NCBI GenBank assembly: GCA_037951165.1
Contig: JBBDHG010000014.1
Location: 829,501-893,500 of the forward strand
DNA: 64,000 nt
From: Lophius americanus
Taxonomy: Eukaryota > Chordata > Actinopteri > Lophiiformes > Lophiidae
Direction of reading: 5' to 3'
Position 1 is the stretch's first letter. The number at the start of each line of letters is the position of its first letter. Made by a program: the position numbers and the translations under genes. Shown one piece after another: positions 44,509 through 56,500 of this stretch. The notes below the pieces were generated by a model that made no database searches, had not been told where the DNA came from, and saw only the letters and a list, made by a program, of their open reading frames with translations.

Positions 44509-47500
44509 GTAAGAAATGTTTACGCCACGTTACGTAAATCTAACTATCTGACAGACTGACGTCAAGCTAACGATACCATCTGAAAAACTACCGAGTTAAA
44601 TTGTTTACTGTTAATAACATGTAAAATAAATTTAGGTTCGTTCTCATATGTACTGCTTTCTGTCATGTTAGAGCGATGTAATGTGGAATAAGAAGTGTCA
44701 CACTAACTGGAAGATATTCTGATATTCTGATTTAATACAGCAGCTAATTTTCAGCTAACGTTTAACAGTACTTCCATTTCTCAGTTTTTTTCCCTGACAA
44801 AGGGACACCAGCATAATCTAAAAAATAGGTTTATAAGAGATAATACAACTATTTTCTCAAATATTTTTAAAAAGTTGCTTTTACGGACTACTTCCGTCTT
44901 TAAATGATTCTTTAAACAAGCACTTTGGAGCAACCCTTTGGATGCCATGACGTGCTGCAAATCCTATGCATGGCTAGACAAAACCCTCTGGCAGTGTTCC
45001 TGGACAATGTTAGCCTACACCCCATGGGCAAAGAGGATATTTAATATTCCTGGGTTTATATGATGAAGCATCTTTCTTAATATCACATCAGAGATTTTCT
45101 ATGGGTTTCACAATACAACTTTGATTGCCACACTAGAACATTCTCGGACTTCTTCTGAAACCAAGCCATGGGTATCTGTGGGATCAATGTCTTTTTGGAA
45201 TGTCCAATGATGCCCAAGTTTCAGCTTCCTCACCGATGGTGAAAAGTTTACATCTAGGATTTCCTTGTGCTTTATCACACTGAAGGTTTTCCATTGACTG
45301 AGAAAGCAAAGTAACCCCAGATCATCCCCGATCCACCACAGGCATTCTTCTGCTTCATTCTTCCTCCTCCAGAAATATCACCGATCAGAGGCCTAATTAA
45401 CCTTTTTTTCCATCTCTCCAAAGGACATCATTCAAAAACCCCTCTCTCTCCTTATCTCGATGCTTTTGAGTGTACTGGAGCTGAGTTTTTTGTGCTTTTG
45501 TGTTGGCCGTGGTACACATCTGGAAGTTCGGGCTTAGCATGTAGTGGACACCTGTGTCAGCCTACATCAAGTCTTGTTGCAGATCTTTTGTAGTCCCTTG
45601 GGTATTTCTGCCCATAATTGTTTTTTGATTTGTGAAAGGCGACAATCTCTAAGCATTTTTAGTCCGTTCTCTTGACCTAGCCGCATTGCTTGCATACAGT
45701 AAATGTACATTTAGGCCCTAACAGAAAAAACCTGAAGGACCTGAAGATGGTGAAAGTCCTAAATGGTTGGCCGGGTATTTTTTTAATATCCGATTGACGT
45801 GTTTCGGCTGTTATAACGGCTATGTAACGATTACTACCGCAGTAGACATTAATCGTTGAAAAATATGTTGAATATGAAAAACCTCCAAAAAATGCTGAAA
45901 AAGCTCATAAATAGATGAAAACTCAGTATACAATGGAGTTGAAGTATTTTGCTTCCTACTACTATGTCGGTTTAATTCATGATCATATTACATTTTGAAT
46001 TGTGTTATACTAATGTAATAGGAGGCTAGGCAAATTTAAAGCATTAAGTAAAGAGAAAGTTCTTTCCACAAACAATCGCGATACATTATGACATGTTTTC
46101 AAAGTTACGAAGTCTCCCATATGTGTAATTCTTATATTATCTCCAGGTTTTGGGGAATATTTAAGCCAGGCCAACCAGCCAGGAAATGTTTAAGAATTAA
46201 ACACTGATAAGCCAAATAATCGTTTTCTAGGTATATTCTGTCCATTGAAAAAGCTGAGGAGATTGAAGAATATGTCGGAGATCTTCTGCAGGGTACTGAC
46301 GGGAAAAAGGGGCAGTTTATAGATGAGCTGCTCATCAGATGGCAGAAGACACAAAGGCAGGATACAGATAACGGCAGTCTTTTCCTTTTCAAGGAATCAG
46401 TTTCATCTGGAGGTAAATAAATAAATGTTGAATGTTAATTAATGTATTTTGAAAATATTCTACATGTATCTTTGTAGTAAAAAATGCTATATAGTTTACT
46501 TCAACATAACTAAACATTGTGAATAAGCATACATTCTAACGTTTCAGCATCAGACATCAAAAGTTCTCTCAAATGCCCTATCCAAATGTATCTTTTCATA
46601 GATTCCCAAGACATGACCAAAGACATCCAGAAGAAATCGAAACGCAAGGGCCGTAATAAACAAGAAATGATGGCTGTGAGCCAAACAGAACCAGAGCCTG
46701 AAGCCGTCAAAACTCCCATTGATCTGATGAGGGTAAGTACACAATGGCATAATATTTGTTATCTTTCTACTATTTTTTGATGGCAGCTCTGTTGGTTTAA
46801 GTACAGCAGTGTCGAAACAAATGGACTTCACTTGTAGATAATGCATTTTATTTTCATTGTTTTGCTAATTTTCAGACCCCGTGAACTTTTTTCTTCTCGT
46901 TTTTTTTTCTCTTGTCTCAGGCCCAAGAAAACAGCAGTTGTTCTTCGACAAAGAAAAAAAATAAGTTTGTCCATCTCTATAACAAAGAAGGGCAGGACAG
47001 ACTGGCTGTCTTACTCCCCGGTCGACTTGCCTGTGAGTGCCTGGCCCAAAAGCACAAACTTATCAACAACTGCATCAACTGTGGTCGCATCGTTTGTGAG
47101 CAAGAGGGATCAGGACCTTGCCTTTTCTGTGGAAACCTGGTACACTAGTCTTTTAATTAAGTTTCTATATTTGTGTTGCTGCTAATCCGTATTTTAAAGA
47201 AAAGTATTTTCTCTAAAGGTCTGCACTATAGAGGAGCAGGAGATCCTACAACGTGACTCTAACAAAAGCCAGAAACTAAGAAAGAAGCTCATGGGAGGTG
47301 AGAGTCGAAATTAATCACGATTATCAGCCATTAAAATCTACAAATTAATATTGTGGGCTCATGCCATGAATTTATCTTTATTTTGGCAATAGACCTTGGA
47401 GAAAGAGATTATCTCCCACATCAAGAGGCTGTGATGAAAGCTGGATTAGAGAAGGCGATCAAACACAAAGACATATTGCTGGAATATGACAAGAATAGGT

Positions 47501-48908
47501 ATTACAAAAACGCACAATCAGGAAAAGAGCTCCACAAAAATGGATCGAGTTTAACATTTTAACATTTACCCCTTTATTTACTCTCTCTTCTAACTCCAGT
47601 GTAAGGAGAACGCAGGTTCTGGACGATGAGTCAGATTATTTCGCCACTGAGTCCAATCAGTGGTTGTCACCGGATGAACGAGAAAAACTAAGAATAAAGG
47701 AAGAAGAGCTCAGAGTACTTCGCCATGCATCTCGCAAGGACAGGAAGATCACATTGGACTTTGCTGGTAGACAAGTGATGGAAGAGGGGAACAACCTAAA
47801 CGAGTACTACAACAAGTAAGATTGTGTGACCAATTGAATCAAGGCTGTTAGGAAGCATTTAGTAATGCTAACCAGCATCTCCTCATGAAATGATTGTAGA
47901 TTGGACGAGACCCTCAAGGCTATGAGCATGGACTCTGGGTCAAAACCAAATGTGCTATCTGAAAGACAAGGAGGAAAGCAGAGCAGCAGAGACCTGGTGA
48001 ACCCCAACATAATGCAGTCTGCACCAGAGGTGGGTCATTTATGATGTACTATATGAAGTGAGTGTGAAGGTGGCGCCACCTTGTGGTATAAATCTAACCG
48101 CTGTAAAATGTCTTCTATTTCTTATATAATATGGGTTGGAATGCACAGATGTGTCTCCTTCCTGAGTCTTTATAGTTTTTTCTTCATCATATAAATTATG
48201 CACGGGGTATCTATACTCATGCTTGTACTGATGGAGGTAACAAATGTTCTTTCTAGTGGGTGGATGTTGGCGGCAGGGAAAACAGCAAGAAGAATGTGGA
48301 GCAGGGAAAGAGTTTGGCAGAAGAAAAGGGAAAAGGGGAACGTTCCAGGTTGCGACTCCAAGATAGGGAGCTGCAGGAGATGTCTGATGGAGGCTGGTGC
48401 CTCAGTATGCACCAACCATGGGCCTCACTACTCATCAAAGGCATCAAGAGGTAAAGATTATACAAAAAAACCTCGGATCTGCTGTCTGTCAGCCCAGTGA
48501 ACACAGCAGTAATATTGCATTGTGTGTAGGGTTGAGGGACGCACTTGGTACACATCCCACCGGGGTCGTCTTTGGATCGCTGCCGCTGCAAAGAAGCCCA
48601 CTCCTCAGGAGGTTGCTGAGGTGGAGGCCATGTACCGCCACATCTACAAGAAAGGTAAACATGCTGCACACATCAGAGAAGTGATGAATATTGGAAGGAA
48701 CTTTTTTCTTATGACATCCTGCTCTTTAATTAGGGCGGACATCGTGGAGTCACTGCTATAAAGTCTGATATGATGCCCCTTTTTTTTTTCTATAATTATT
48801 CCCCTGTTCTCTACAGAGTCCAGATTTCCAAAAGAGTATCCCACCGCCTGCCTTCTGGGTTGCGTTAACATGACCGAATGCCTGTCTCAGGAGCAGTTCA
48901 GACAACAG
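44429..48908 (+). CDS. trip4: activating signal cointegrator 1 (ASC-1), 3'-partial
   Basis: Eleven exons joined: 44429-44508, 46231-46412, 46602-46732, 46921-47139, 47219-47297, 47393-47498, 47600-47815, 47900-48029, 48257-48450, 48530-48654, 48817-48908; 1,554 bp, 518 codons, all GT-AG. TRIP4/ASC-1 is a nuclear receptor and transcription coactivator and the ASCH-domain subunit of the ASC-1 complex (with ASCC1-3), also linked to disassembly of collided ribosomes; human loss causes a muscle disease. Visible: N-terminal helical part (LLQWCVDQLNHKFGL); zf-C2HC5 zinc finger with Cys169, Cys171, His176, Cys182, Cys185, Cys190, Cys198, Cys201, Cys206; a basic/acidic middle region; and an ASCH domain starting at about 427 (GGWCLSMHQPWASLL) with its G-x-K-x-x-E-x-R motif (GIKRVEGR). 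The human protein has about 60 further residues after the LSQ.QF.EQ segment that ends exon 11. I could not find them or a stop here, so one or two exons probably lie beyond the window. Confidence 0.95.
44509..46230 (+). other. trip4 intron 1
   Basis: Mostly occupied by the Tc1-like relic at 44935-45765; the rest is unassigned. Confidence 0.6.
44935..45765 (-). mobile_element. Tc1/mariner-like transposon relic
   Basis: On the minus strand the order is that of a Tc1-like transposase: CCCAAGGGACTACAAAAGAT (DNA-binding part), GGATCGGGGATGATCTGGGG (G-S-G-M-I-W-G), then GGGCATCATTGGACATTCCA (reads G-H-H-W-T-F-Q followed by K-D-I-D-P-T-D-T-H), the region of the second catalytic Asp. The Asn and Lys-His usual in this motif are changed and several frameshifts and stops occur. 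Inactive. Edges approximate. Confidence 0.75.
46231..46412 (+). CDS. trip4: trip4 exon 2
   Basis: It is 182 bp, acceptor TTTTCTAG: YILSIEKAEEIEEYVGDLLQ, GKKGQFIDELLIRWQK. Donor GT at 46413. Confidence 0.93.
46602..46732 (+). CDS. trip4: trip4 exon 3
   Basis: It is 131 bp: KKSKRKGRNKQEMMAVSQTE and VKTPIDLMR. Donor GTAAGT at 46733. The basic KKSKRKGRNK stretch matches the family's KRGRKKGRN-type element. Confidence 0.92.
46921..47139 (+). CDS. trip4: trip4 exon 4 (zinc finger)
   Basis: It is 219 bp, phase 0 to 0: FVHLYNKEGQDRLAVLLPGR then the zf-C2HC5 cysteines. Donor GTACAC at 47140. Reading through would meet TAG within two codons. Confidence 0.96.
47219..47297 (+). CDS. trip4: trip4 exon 5
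   Basis: It is 79 bp: VCTIEEQEILQRDSNKSQKL and RKKLMG; Cys206 completes the finger. Too short for an ORF search. Confidence 0.94.
47393..47498 (+). CDS. trip4: trip4 exon 6
   Basis: It is 106 bp: LPHQEAVMKAGLEKAIKHKD ILLEYDKN. AG at 47391-47392, GT at 47499. Confidence 0.95.
47600..47815 (+). CDS. trip4: trip4 exon 7
   Basis: It is 216 bp: RRTQVLDDESDYFATESNQW and the charged EELRVLRHASRKDRKITLDF stretch. Donor GTAAGA at 47816. Confidence 0.95.
47900..48029 (+). CDS. trip4: trip4 exon 8
   Basis: It is 130 bp: LDETLKAMSMDSGSKPN ... DLVNPNIMQSAPE. AG at 47898-47899, GT at 48030. Confidence 0.93.
48257..48450 (+). CDS. trip4: trip4 exon 9 (ASCH start)
   Basis: It is 194 bp: WVDVGG, then the RLQDRELQEMSDGGWCLSMH start of the ASCH domain. 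Acceptor TTTCTAG, donor GTAAAG at 48451. Confidence 0.95.
48530..48654 (+). CDS. trip4: trip4 exon 10
   Basis: It is 125 bp: VEGRTWYTSHRGRLWIAAAA KKPTPQEV. AG at 48528-48529, GT at 48655. Confidence 0.95.
48817..48908 (+). CDS. trip4: trip4 exon 11
   Basis: It is 92 bp, ending phase 0: FPKEYPTACLLGCVNMTECL SQEQFRQQ. Donor GTCAGT at 48909. Confidence 0.94.
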
Positions 48909-51900
48909 GTCAGTGATGAATCACACTTTGCCAGAATAGTGGTTAAGACTAGTGCAGACCAAGTTTTACTTTAAAAAGTAATATTATTATAACTTTATTG
49001 AATCACAGAACAAATGTGATGGCAATTCATGTCGGGAACCAGGTCATGATGCCGCATGAGATACCACAAACCACCAAGGAAAAACAACAAGGTTTTATGT
49101 CAATCACAGTCTTCATAATCTGGCATAGCGGAAAGTGCTGGACTTGAATAAGAGCAGACATGATGCCTCACATAACCGCCGAGTTACTTTTATGTCCATT
49201 CGTGACTCAGAGTTGAGTGTCTTGTGTTTGGTTGGTTTTGATTCAAATATAGATGGTTGCCTAAATAGGGCATAATGTGGGCTTATGGTCTGTTTTTGAT
49301 GATGTTTTTATTGTTGTTTTGTGTAGACTCTTTGAACTCGGGCCTATACTGGTGTATAATTGCCTCTGCAGACACAACTTTCTGAGGTCACCAATGTTTT
49401 TTGGTCAAAGCCATAATCACGGACATCTGAACCATCGGAGAGTAGTTAGATAATAAATATACATAGTTTACAGTGATGTAGGTGGCGGTTTCTGCTCTCT
49501 GCCCCATCAGTGTGGCTGCCCTTAGTGTTCTCCCAATTTTCAAGAAAAGATGTTAATAAATTCATTGACCTTTCCGCACCCACTCTAAAGTTCAGTTCGT
49601 CCCACTCCATGCAGTTTCATGAACATTTTCTTATAAATTTAATCCAAAATTTAGAAGACAGGTTTGGATTCTGGAATTTAAGGAAATTCCAGAATCCACC
49701 CATATATCTGGATCCACTACAGAATTAAATAAGTTTTTTTTTTTTACATGTCCAACTTTACAACAAAGTTCCATTGAAATCTATCTGGTAATAGATGTAA
49801 AGGGAGGAAAAGCTGTATTTTTAAGAAAGAGAAAAAATAAGTGCTAGATCTGCCCTTTTATCTACTCCTCTCCAAAATGTTATGGATTTTTCCTTATTTG
49901 TAGAAAATCTGTTAAGTAATGTTTGTGTAGTCCTGCCTAAAGAGAGCAAAGCAAACCAAGCTGATCACTTAGCTTCCTTTTTGTTGGTTGTAGAATTGAA
50001 TGCCTAATTCTGTTATGACATGTAATTGTATTGGAATTGCAGTTCAGGTTCGGCCAAAGCAATAAAAGCAGAAGTAATAAAACATCATCAGAGAAATTTG
50101 GACACACAGGCAAACACATCATACCTTTAGGATATTGCACTCTGAGTTGATAGATTTCCAGAGGGTGACTTCAAATCAATTAATTATGAATATTTATAAT
50201 GATTTTCAGATCTATATTTACTTGGATATGGTTAAGACCTACACAGTTGTAAGTCTTAGGAGGACCAAACCTTTTCTCGAGGAACTCGTGAATTTATATG
50301 GTGAACTTTGGTATTTGACTGATTTGACCATACATGTGTAAAATCTCTGCAGTACCATCTCTCAACAGCAGAGGTCAGACTGCACCCTCACCAGCACTCT
50401 TTAAGCTTTATAATATTTCCCACTAGGGACAGTATGCACCACAGGACTGACCACTGAAACACAAATCCAAGCCCTCAGTTCACCACATGCCTCCCACCTA
50501 TATAACCATGATGTACACATTACATCAGCATCGATGCTTATGCAGCGTACAGTGATTATTTTGTCTTCTAGCTGCAGAACACATGAACAGCAGAGAATAT
50601 CCCCTGTTGGCTGATATAACAATAGAGCGCACTGCTGCTTTCTATGCCTCCCATGACCACTTAAAGTGAAATCGAACCTTAAATGGAGGACTCTGGTTCG
50701 TTTCACTCTGTGATGTGGTAAAACATCATCCTTAGGCAGTATGGTCAGTGCTGCCATTTGAGATTCATCAATTCATACATGAGCTTTTACAACCAAATTA
50801 GTTGAAATTAATTGCAGTCCTGCCATGCATAAATGGGAAAATATACTCCATTCCCATTAAGTCGTGGTATGTATATAGACTTGCTCTTGTATCCGTTGGA
50901 AGAAGAACATAATTATATTTAAATCCTCACCTTACCTATTTCACCTCTGGGTTTGGGAGACACTGCTATGTCTACACGTCTAATCCCTTCACTAATGTAG
51001 GCTATTATTAGAGCGAGCGCTGCACATATTATCACTTCAGCGTAAAAATCACAATGTCTGCATGCTCAATTGTCAAATTTCTGGATGAAATACGTTAAGG
51101 AAGCAAATAAACTCACAGATGACATGCTAGGTGCATGCTGTTACCAGAGACGATATAAATCTCCCTTAAGAATTATCCCCACCTCTAAAACCGCTGGCCA
51201 GAATTCAGTGATGTTAAACACATGCTTTGTTTGACTGTGAACCATTGCATGACAGCAACACACAGCTCACAGCTCTCATCAAATCTGTCTTCTTGGGTAC
51301 ATTTCTTTTTACTGTGTGCAATATTTTACTGTGTGCCATATTCTCCAACAAATGTGCAATATTCTTTTACAAGCTTAGTGGAAATATTGTGCAATACCTT
51401 TTTTTACAGACTGTAAATAGTGTGCAATAATTCTCTAACTGTTTACATATTGCATTTGTGCTCTTTATTTATTATTTATGTCCTCAACAACATGGTACAA
51501 CTTGTACCTCAATACATAAGAGGAGATACTTCATCCTCAACTCAGTAAAAATCTGCTGGACAGAAATCAATCAAATTTCACACATGATTTCTAGGGTCCC
51601 TAATGGTGAGGATCTCAATGATAGTTTTTCTTTAATTTGCTTATTTTTATATTTTTGTGACTCGGAAATCTTGCCTCATCTCCTCTTACATATTCAGTAG
51701 GTGTTCATGGTTGTATTCTTCAATTTGAATATTTTTACATTCTTTCATACATTTGAACTTTACAAACATTTGAATATTACATTTTACTCACATTTACCAG
51801 TATTAACATTTTGGTCGATCCACTTAAGCACAAACAGAGTTTTAGAAGTTGTGGAAGCACTGGTGTCCTTGAACAGATGATTTTTAGTTTTGTATCTATT

Positions 51901-54900
51901 TGTGAGGCTGGTCTTTTCATTTATTGAGTCATACCTGCTACAAATTTCTATTCAAGTCTAGTGATGTTTTTGCTTTAAGTCCGAACCGATGAACATGTTT
52001 GTGTGGTCGTTCATATGTGACATTAAAGTCTTTAAATGATAGAGCAACCAATTCCTTGTTGAGCCGTGAGAACCCATTTCTCCTTAAAGGAACGTTATGT
52101 ATCAAGCAGACCATGGAACACATTTCCATGGTCACATTGTGAACACATTTTCTGAAATTGGTTTTGAAAGGCTGCCCATTGTCAGAGTGCTGCAATGTAA
52201 CATCAGGCTTTATATACATCTTTTACGAGTTTTTATTTTCGTTGGGACACAGATTTCCCATTTTTAATCACAATTTCACAATTTTAACTCTGCTGATTAG
52301 GTTTCACGACACAAATAAACACATTGTTTAGTATTTTTTCAAAATACCTTGTTAGAACTTGTTATTATGGTATATCCCATATGTCATGTGTAATTTAGGA
52401 CATATTGCTAAAGCATTAATTGATAAATAGTTTGAAACGTACCTTTATTACCAACAAAACAAAGATTAACTACCTAATAGGGACTTCATTAGATCAGAAT
52501 TAAGGACAAAGCTTTATTAGAACCTTAACCTAGCTTTTAAATCTTTTTTGACACCTATGTCACCATGCTCTCTTATGCGTTCAGATTAAGAAGCAGATTG
52601 AAATCACACCGGCGTAATTTAAAGAAAATACAGAGAAATGCAGTACATACATACACAAGTAATAAGTCAGCAGTGAAATTCTATGTGAACATTGCAGTCA
52701 CACACCCAAGCCCTGTTAAACTGCAATCCCTCTGCTACACAGGCTTGTATAATGAGAACCAGAAAAAGATCCCGTGTAGAAATCTCACAGTCCCCTCTTG
52801 CAGATAAGACAAAAAGAATTAGAGATGGAAAAGCAATGATCATCTTTTAAAAATGTTGTCCTTGTGTTTCCATGTGTCTCTTTAGATTATAGATTCTCTT
52901 CACGCAAGAATTCAGTTGTGTTATTTCTTAGGAGGCTCGGCGTTTTGGTAAAATAAAACATAAGAAAGAAGTGTGTGCTCCGACATGGTTTTCGTTCTTA
53001 CTGCTGGGACCTGTAAATCTAAGGGCCTTTCCCTTTTGTACTCTGTCCTCATTCTCTCCTACACCACTCATTCCACCCAGGGCTGTAAAATCATGTTTGC
53101 AAGCAGTGTGACTGCCCTTTCATCCTGTGAAAGGGTATGTGTGTGTGTGTGTGTGTGTGTGTCCACTGGCACAGAGCAGCCATAAATAACACCCCCCACC
53201 CCATACAAGGCCCCCTCAGAAAAAAAAAAAAGAAAGGCAGATGTAGAAAAAAGTCGAGTAACCAGAGAAGAACAAGCGTCCCAAAGTCCTAACTAATGAC
53301 TGTGCTGAACAGTTGGTTAGTGCTCATTCCACTCACCATTTCAGAAAGAGAGAGACTATTAACTGTTTAGCCTTTAGCAGTTTGGCCGGCTTCTTTTCAT
53401 GTAAGCAGAGGAGCGCATGATGTGCATAGTCGCACACAGCTGAGCTGCTGGGCTGGGCGAGTGGGTGAGATGTAAGATTTACTGTCCTGTGTTGGCAGTT
53501 GTGGGTGGTTAAAAGAGGCGGCTGTTGAGGGACAGACAGCCATTATTCTTCAGGCTCTTCTAAATCTGCATTTAGTGATGGACGAAATATTTAGAGAAGG
53601 TGGAATGTGGGCATATCAAGAGAAAATAAAAGAAACCCGTTCAAAGTGAAAAATGTAAATGTTTGAAAACCACTGATCCTGTGTGATAAGAGTCGTTCCC
53701 CTGTTGGGGCACTGTTGTATTAAGTAGAGCCAAAATCCTGACACCCTGCTGACAGAGGGTGAAGAAAGACCACCCCAGGCAGAGCAGGATTTCCATCTGC
53801 TTGACTTGGACCAATTCTTTCCCTCATTAGAAATTGACTGGTTTATTGATCCATTCCCCCTATAATCTCTCACTCCTCCCAACTCCCCCAGCCCCCCTTA
53901 CTACAGATAATTGGCCAGCCATTATGATCTGTGCTGTGTCTCTCCACCCCTACCTCCTGGTGCTCACTCAGCGATGGGTTTAGATGTGTGCCTGACCTTT
54001 CTTCTGCAGGGAGTTGGGGGTTGGGGAAAAAATAGGCACGTTAGATATGGAAAATTGTAATATTTTAGCCAGATGAAGCAGAGTGAGATAATTAAAAAAG
54101 AATGAGGACAGCGCTCCAGCCAAACTAGGTAGGTTTATGGTTGGTAGATATCCTGCAGACAGTTTATTTCACATATACAAGTGACACTCCACTGAGCAAT
54201 TCCTTTTAATTGCTCACAAATTTGCCAGACATCCTCACCTCCTTATATATTTTGAGTATAACGTTTATTTACACAGGCAAAGACATATTATCAGTCTGAT
54301 TCACGGCATCCGACCCCACGCAGCGCTCAAATAGCACCATCAACCTACTCCTGTGGTGATGAGATTGATTGGATCAATCCACACGTTTATAATAGGGGCC
54401 TAATTTATTATAACTCTGTTACACACGTGTTCCCAGCAGCTGCAGAGCTACTAGGCTTCGTGAATATAAGTCGTCTTTTTAACAGGCAAAGCGAGAGCAA
54501 ATCCAGTGACTGCTCAGTCCTCTATTGATTTTTATAGAATTACTTTGAGGGGCTGTGTGCGTGTTTGTTTTCAACCGAGGTGTGCATATAAAATAGAATA
54601 GCATAACTTAATTGTCATTGTTGCAGAACAATCAAAGGAAGTTTAGCACCTCTTGGATTGGCTCTTGGCATTGTGCACAAGAAAACCACACAAGGGCGTT
54701 GCATAGATGGAATACTGCAAGACAGTTGCACTGAATGTACATTATTCATTACCATTATCTATGGTATATCAATCGACCTATTATTATCTATCATCTAAAT
54801 AAACATCCATATGAGTTTTCTTATGATGAAATGTTTACACAGTCTGGATGAGGGAAGTTCCAGTGTTCACTGCTAGCCATATTGTATTAATCTGTTGAAG

Positions 54901-55990
54901 GCTTAAATGTAACATGTCTTATCAGAGAGGGACGTATATGAGACATGGCATGTACTGTGGTTTACAGCAGTGGATCCTGAGAGCTCTTGTCAGATTTCAT
55001 ATTTATTTTTAACCCTTAAGTCAGTATCAAATCACATGCCAGCAACAACTCTATTTTATTTCACAGTAGTAAAACTATAAATAAGATATGTGCCCTTTTC
55101 TCTGAAACCATTTTGACATGTCACAGTAGGAGAAAGAGGACAAATTACAAGGAGAGAAAGTAGTTTTGGTTGACTTTAATTTAAGAGAATCCTTGTTTTA
55201 GTAAGCAGCTCCTACACAAAGATTAGCTTGTTTACACTGAGCAAAACAGCAGCAGCAAAATGGTTCTTCAAAGTTCAATTTTTGAATTGCTAGCAGTATT
55301 TCCCAGGGCAAAGGAGGTGTGACATATAACACAGCAGCGGCAGCATCTGGTGTTTTTTTTACCAACAAAATGGGATAATCCTTCTCTGCTACGTGGCTGT
55401 TGATCTGATATTCTTCTTGGAGATCTAGTAGCTCCTGGACCTGCTGCTGTTTTCCCAATTTGAAAATATTTTTCGGTTAATGCTTCTGTTCCAAAAATGT
55501 TGCTGCTTACTGCAACTACCTGCTTTTAAAACCTACCGGTTGTTGACAGAACACATAATATGACATCAAATCTTATCCCCATTCTGTCTGTGTGCATCGC
55601 TTTCGCACAGATGTTGTCTCTGGCTCGATTAGTGGTGGAGGAACACAGAACCCCTATTACACCCTTAGTGGTGTTCTTTAAAATGGTTTCACGTTGTCCC
55701 AGCCTAGTAGGACACTCTCGTCTACCCCTATACATTCTGTACAATGACAAAATGCAATCATTTAAGATGTTCTATTAAGGATGTTAAGCGATGACAATAA
55801 TAGCAGTGGTGCTTTGATTTCGATGAAATGGGAAAAAATTGCTATCTTTTGATTATAATGATGCCACTGATGCCAAATATTCTCAGTTTTCCTATTCTGT
55901 AATTTCGCCTTTGGGATATGTACAATATTCTAATGTAAGGTTGGATGCATACTCCCCCTGCATTATGTTGGCTCTCACACTGTATGACAC
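48909..55990 (+). other. presumed trip4 intron 11, first half
   Basis: No exon of trip4 or of another gene recognised. Only a short (TG)n at 53138-53162 and homopolymer runs. Parts (about 53880-54560) look well-balanced in composition and repeat-free; possible conserved non-coding DNA, not testable here. Confidence 0.4.
53138..53162 (+). repeat. (TG)n microsatellite
   Basis: Perfect TG run of 25 bases. Confidence 0.97.
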
Positions 55991-55995
55991 ATGTA

Positions 55996-56498
55996 TGCTG
56001 GTCAGCCATAACATTACACTGACTTACAGTTGGAATCAGAATCACATTGATTATCTGGATACAATTGCACCTGTCAGTGAGTAGGAGCAGGAGCAAGTGA
56101 ACCCGTTGTCCTTGAAGCTGACATGTTGGAAGTAGATAAAATGGTCAAGTGTAAGGCACCACTTTGACAAAGGGCCAGTTATGATGGCTAGACGAGTGTG
56201 TCAGAGCATCTCCAGAACCACAGGTGTACTTGTGTGTGCCTGGTCAGCAGTGGTTAGGACTTATTGATGTAATCTAAGGAAGGACAATCGGTGAACCTGA
56301 GGCAGGATCATGGGTGCCCAAGGTTCATTGAGACACATTGGGATTGAAGGCTGGCCAGTGTTTACTGATCTCACAGAGGGGATACTGAAGCACAGATTTT
56401 TGAAAAAGTGAATGCTGGTTCTGATAGATCATCACTGAGCTTTTTAGGCAGGAAAAAAAACCTGAGGCGGTTGATTTTAATTGCATGGCTGATTGGTG
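55996..56498 (+). mobile_element. non-autonomous Tc1-like element, 503 bp, flanked by TA
   Basis: TA at 55994-55995 and 56499-56500 flank the element, as expected for the TA target duplication of Tc1/mariner insertion. Ends are TGCTGGTCAGCCATAACATT and TGCATGGCTGATTGGTG, imperfect inverted repeats. The first ~430 bases follow the 5' part of a fish Tc1-like transposase gene (GATGGCTAGACGAGTGTGTC, AGGATCATGGGTGCCCAAGG, AATGCTGGTTCTGATAGATC), then the sequence jumps to the 3' end (TTTAGGCAGG). The catalytic region is missing. Confidence 0.8.
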
Positions 56499-56500
56499 TA

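Noticed and set aside
55198..55750. Two minus-strand ORFs (86 and 74 residues) in the long trip4 intron
   Set aside because: No conserved motif, and the frames are not contiguous. An unknown transposon relic is possible but cannot be supported.
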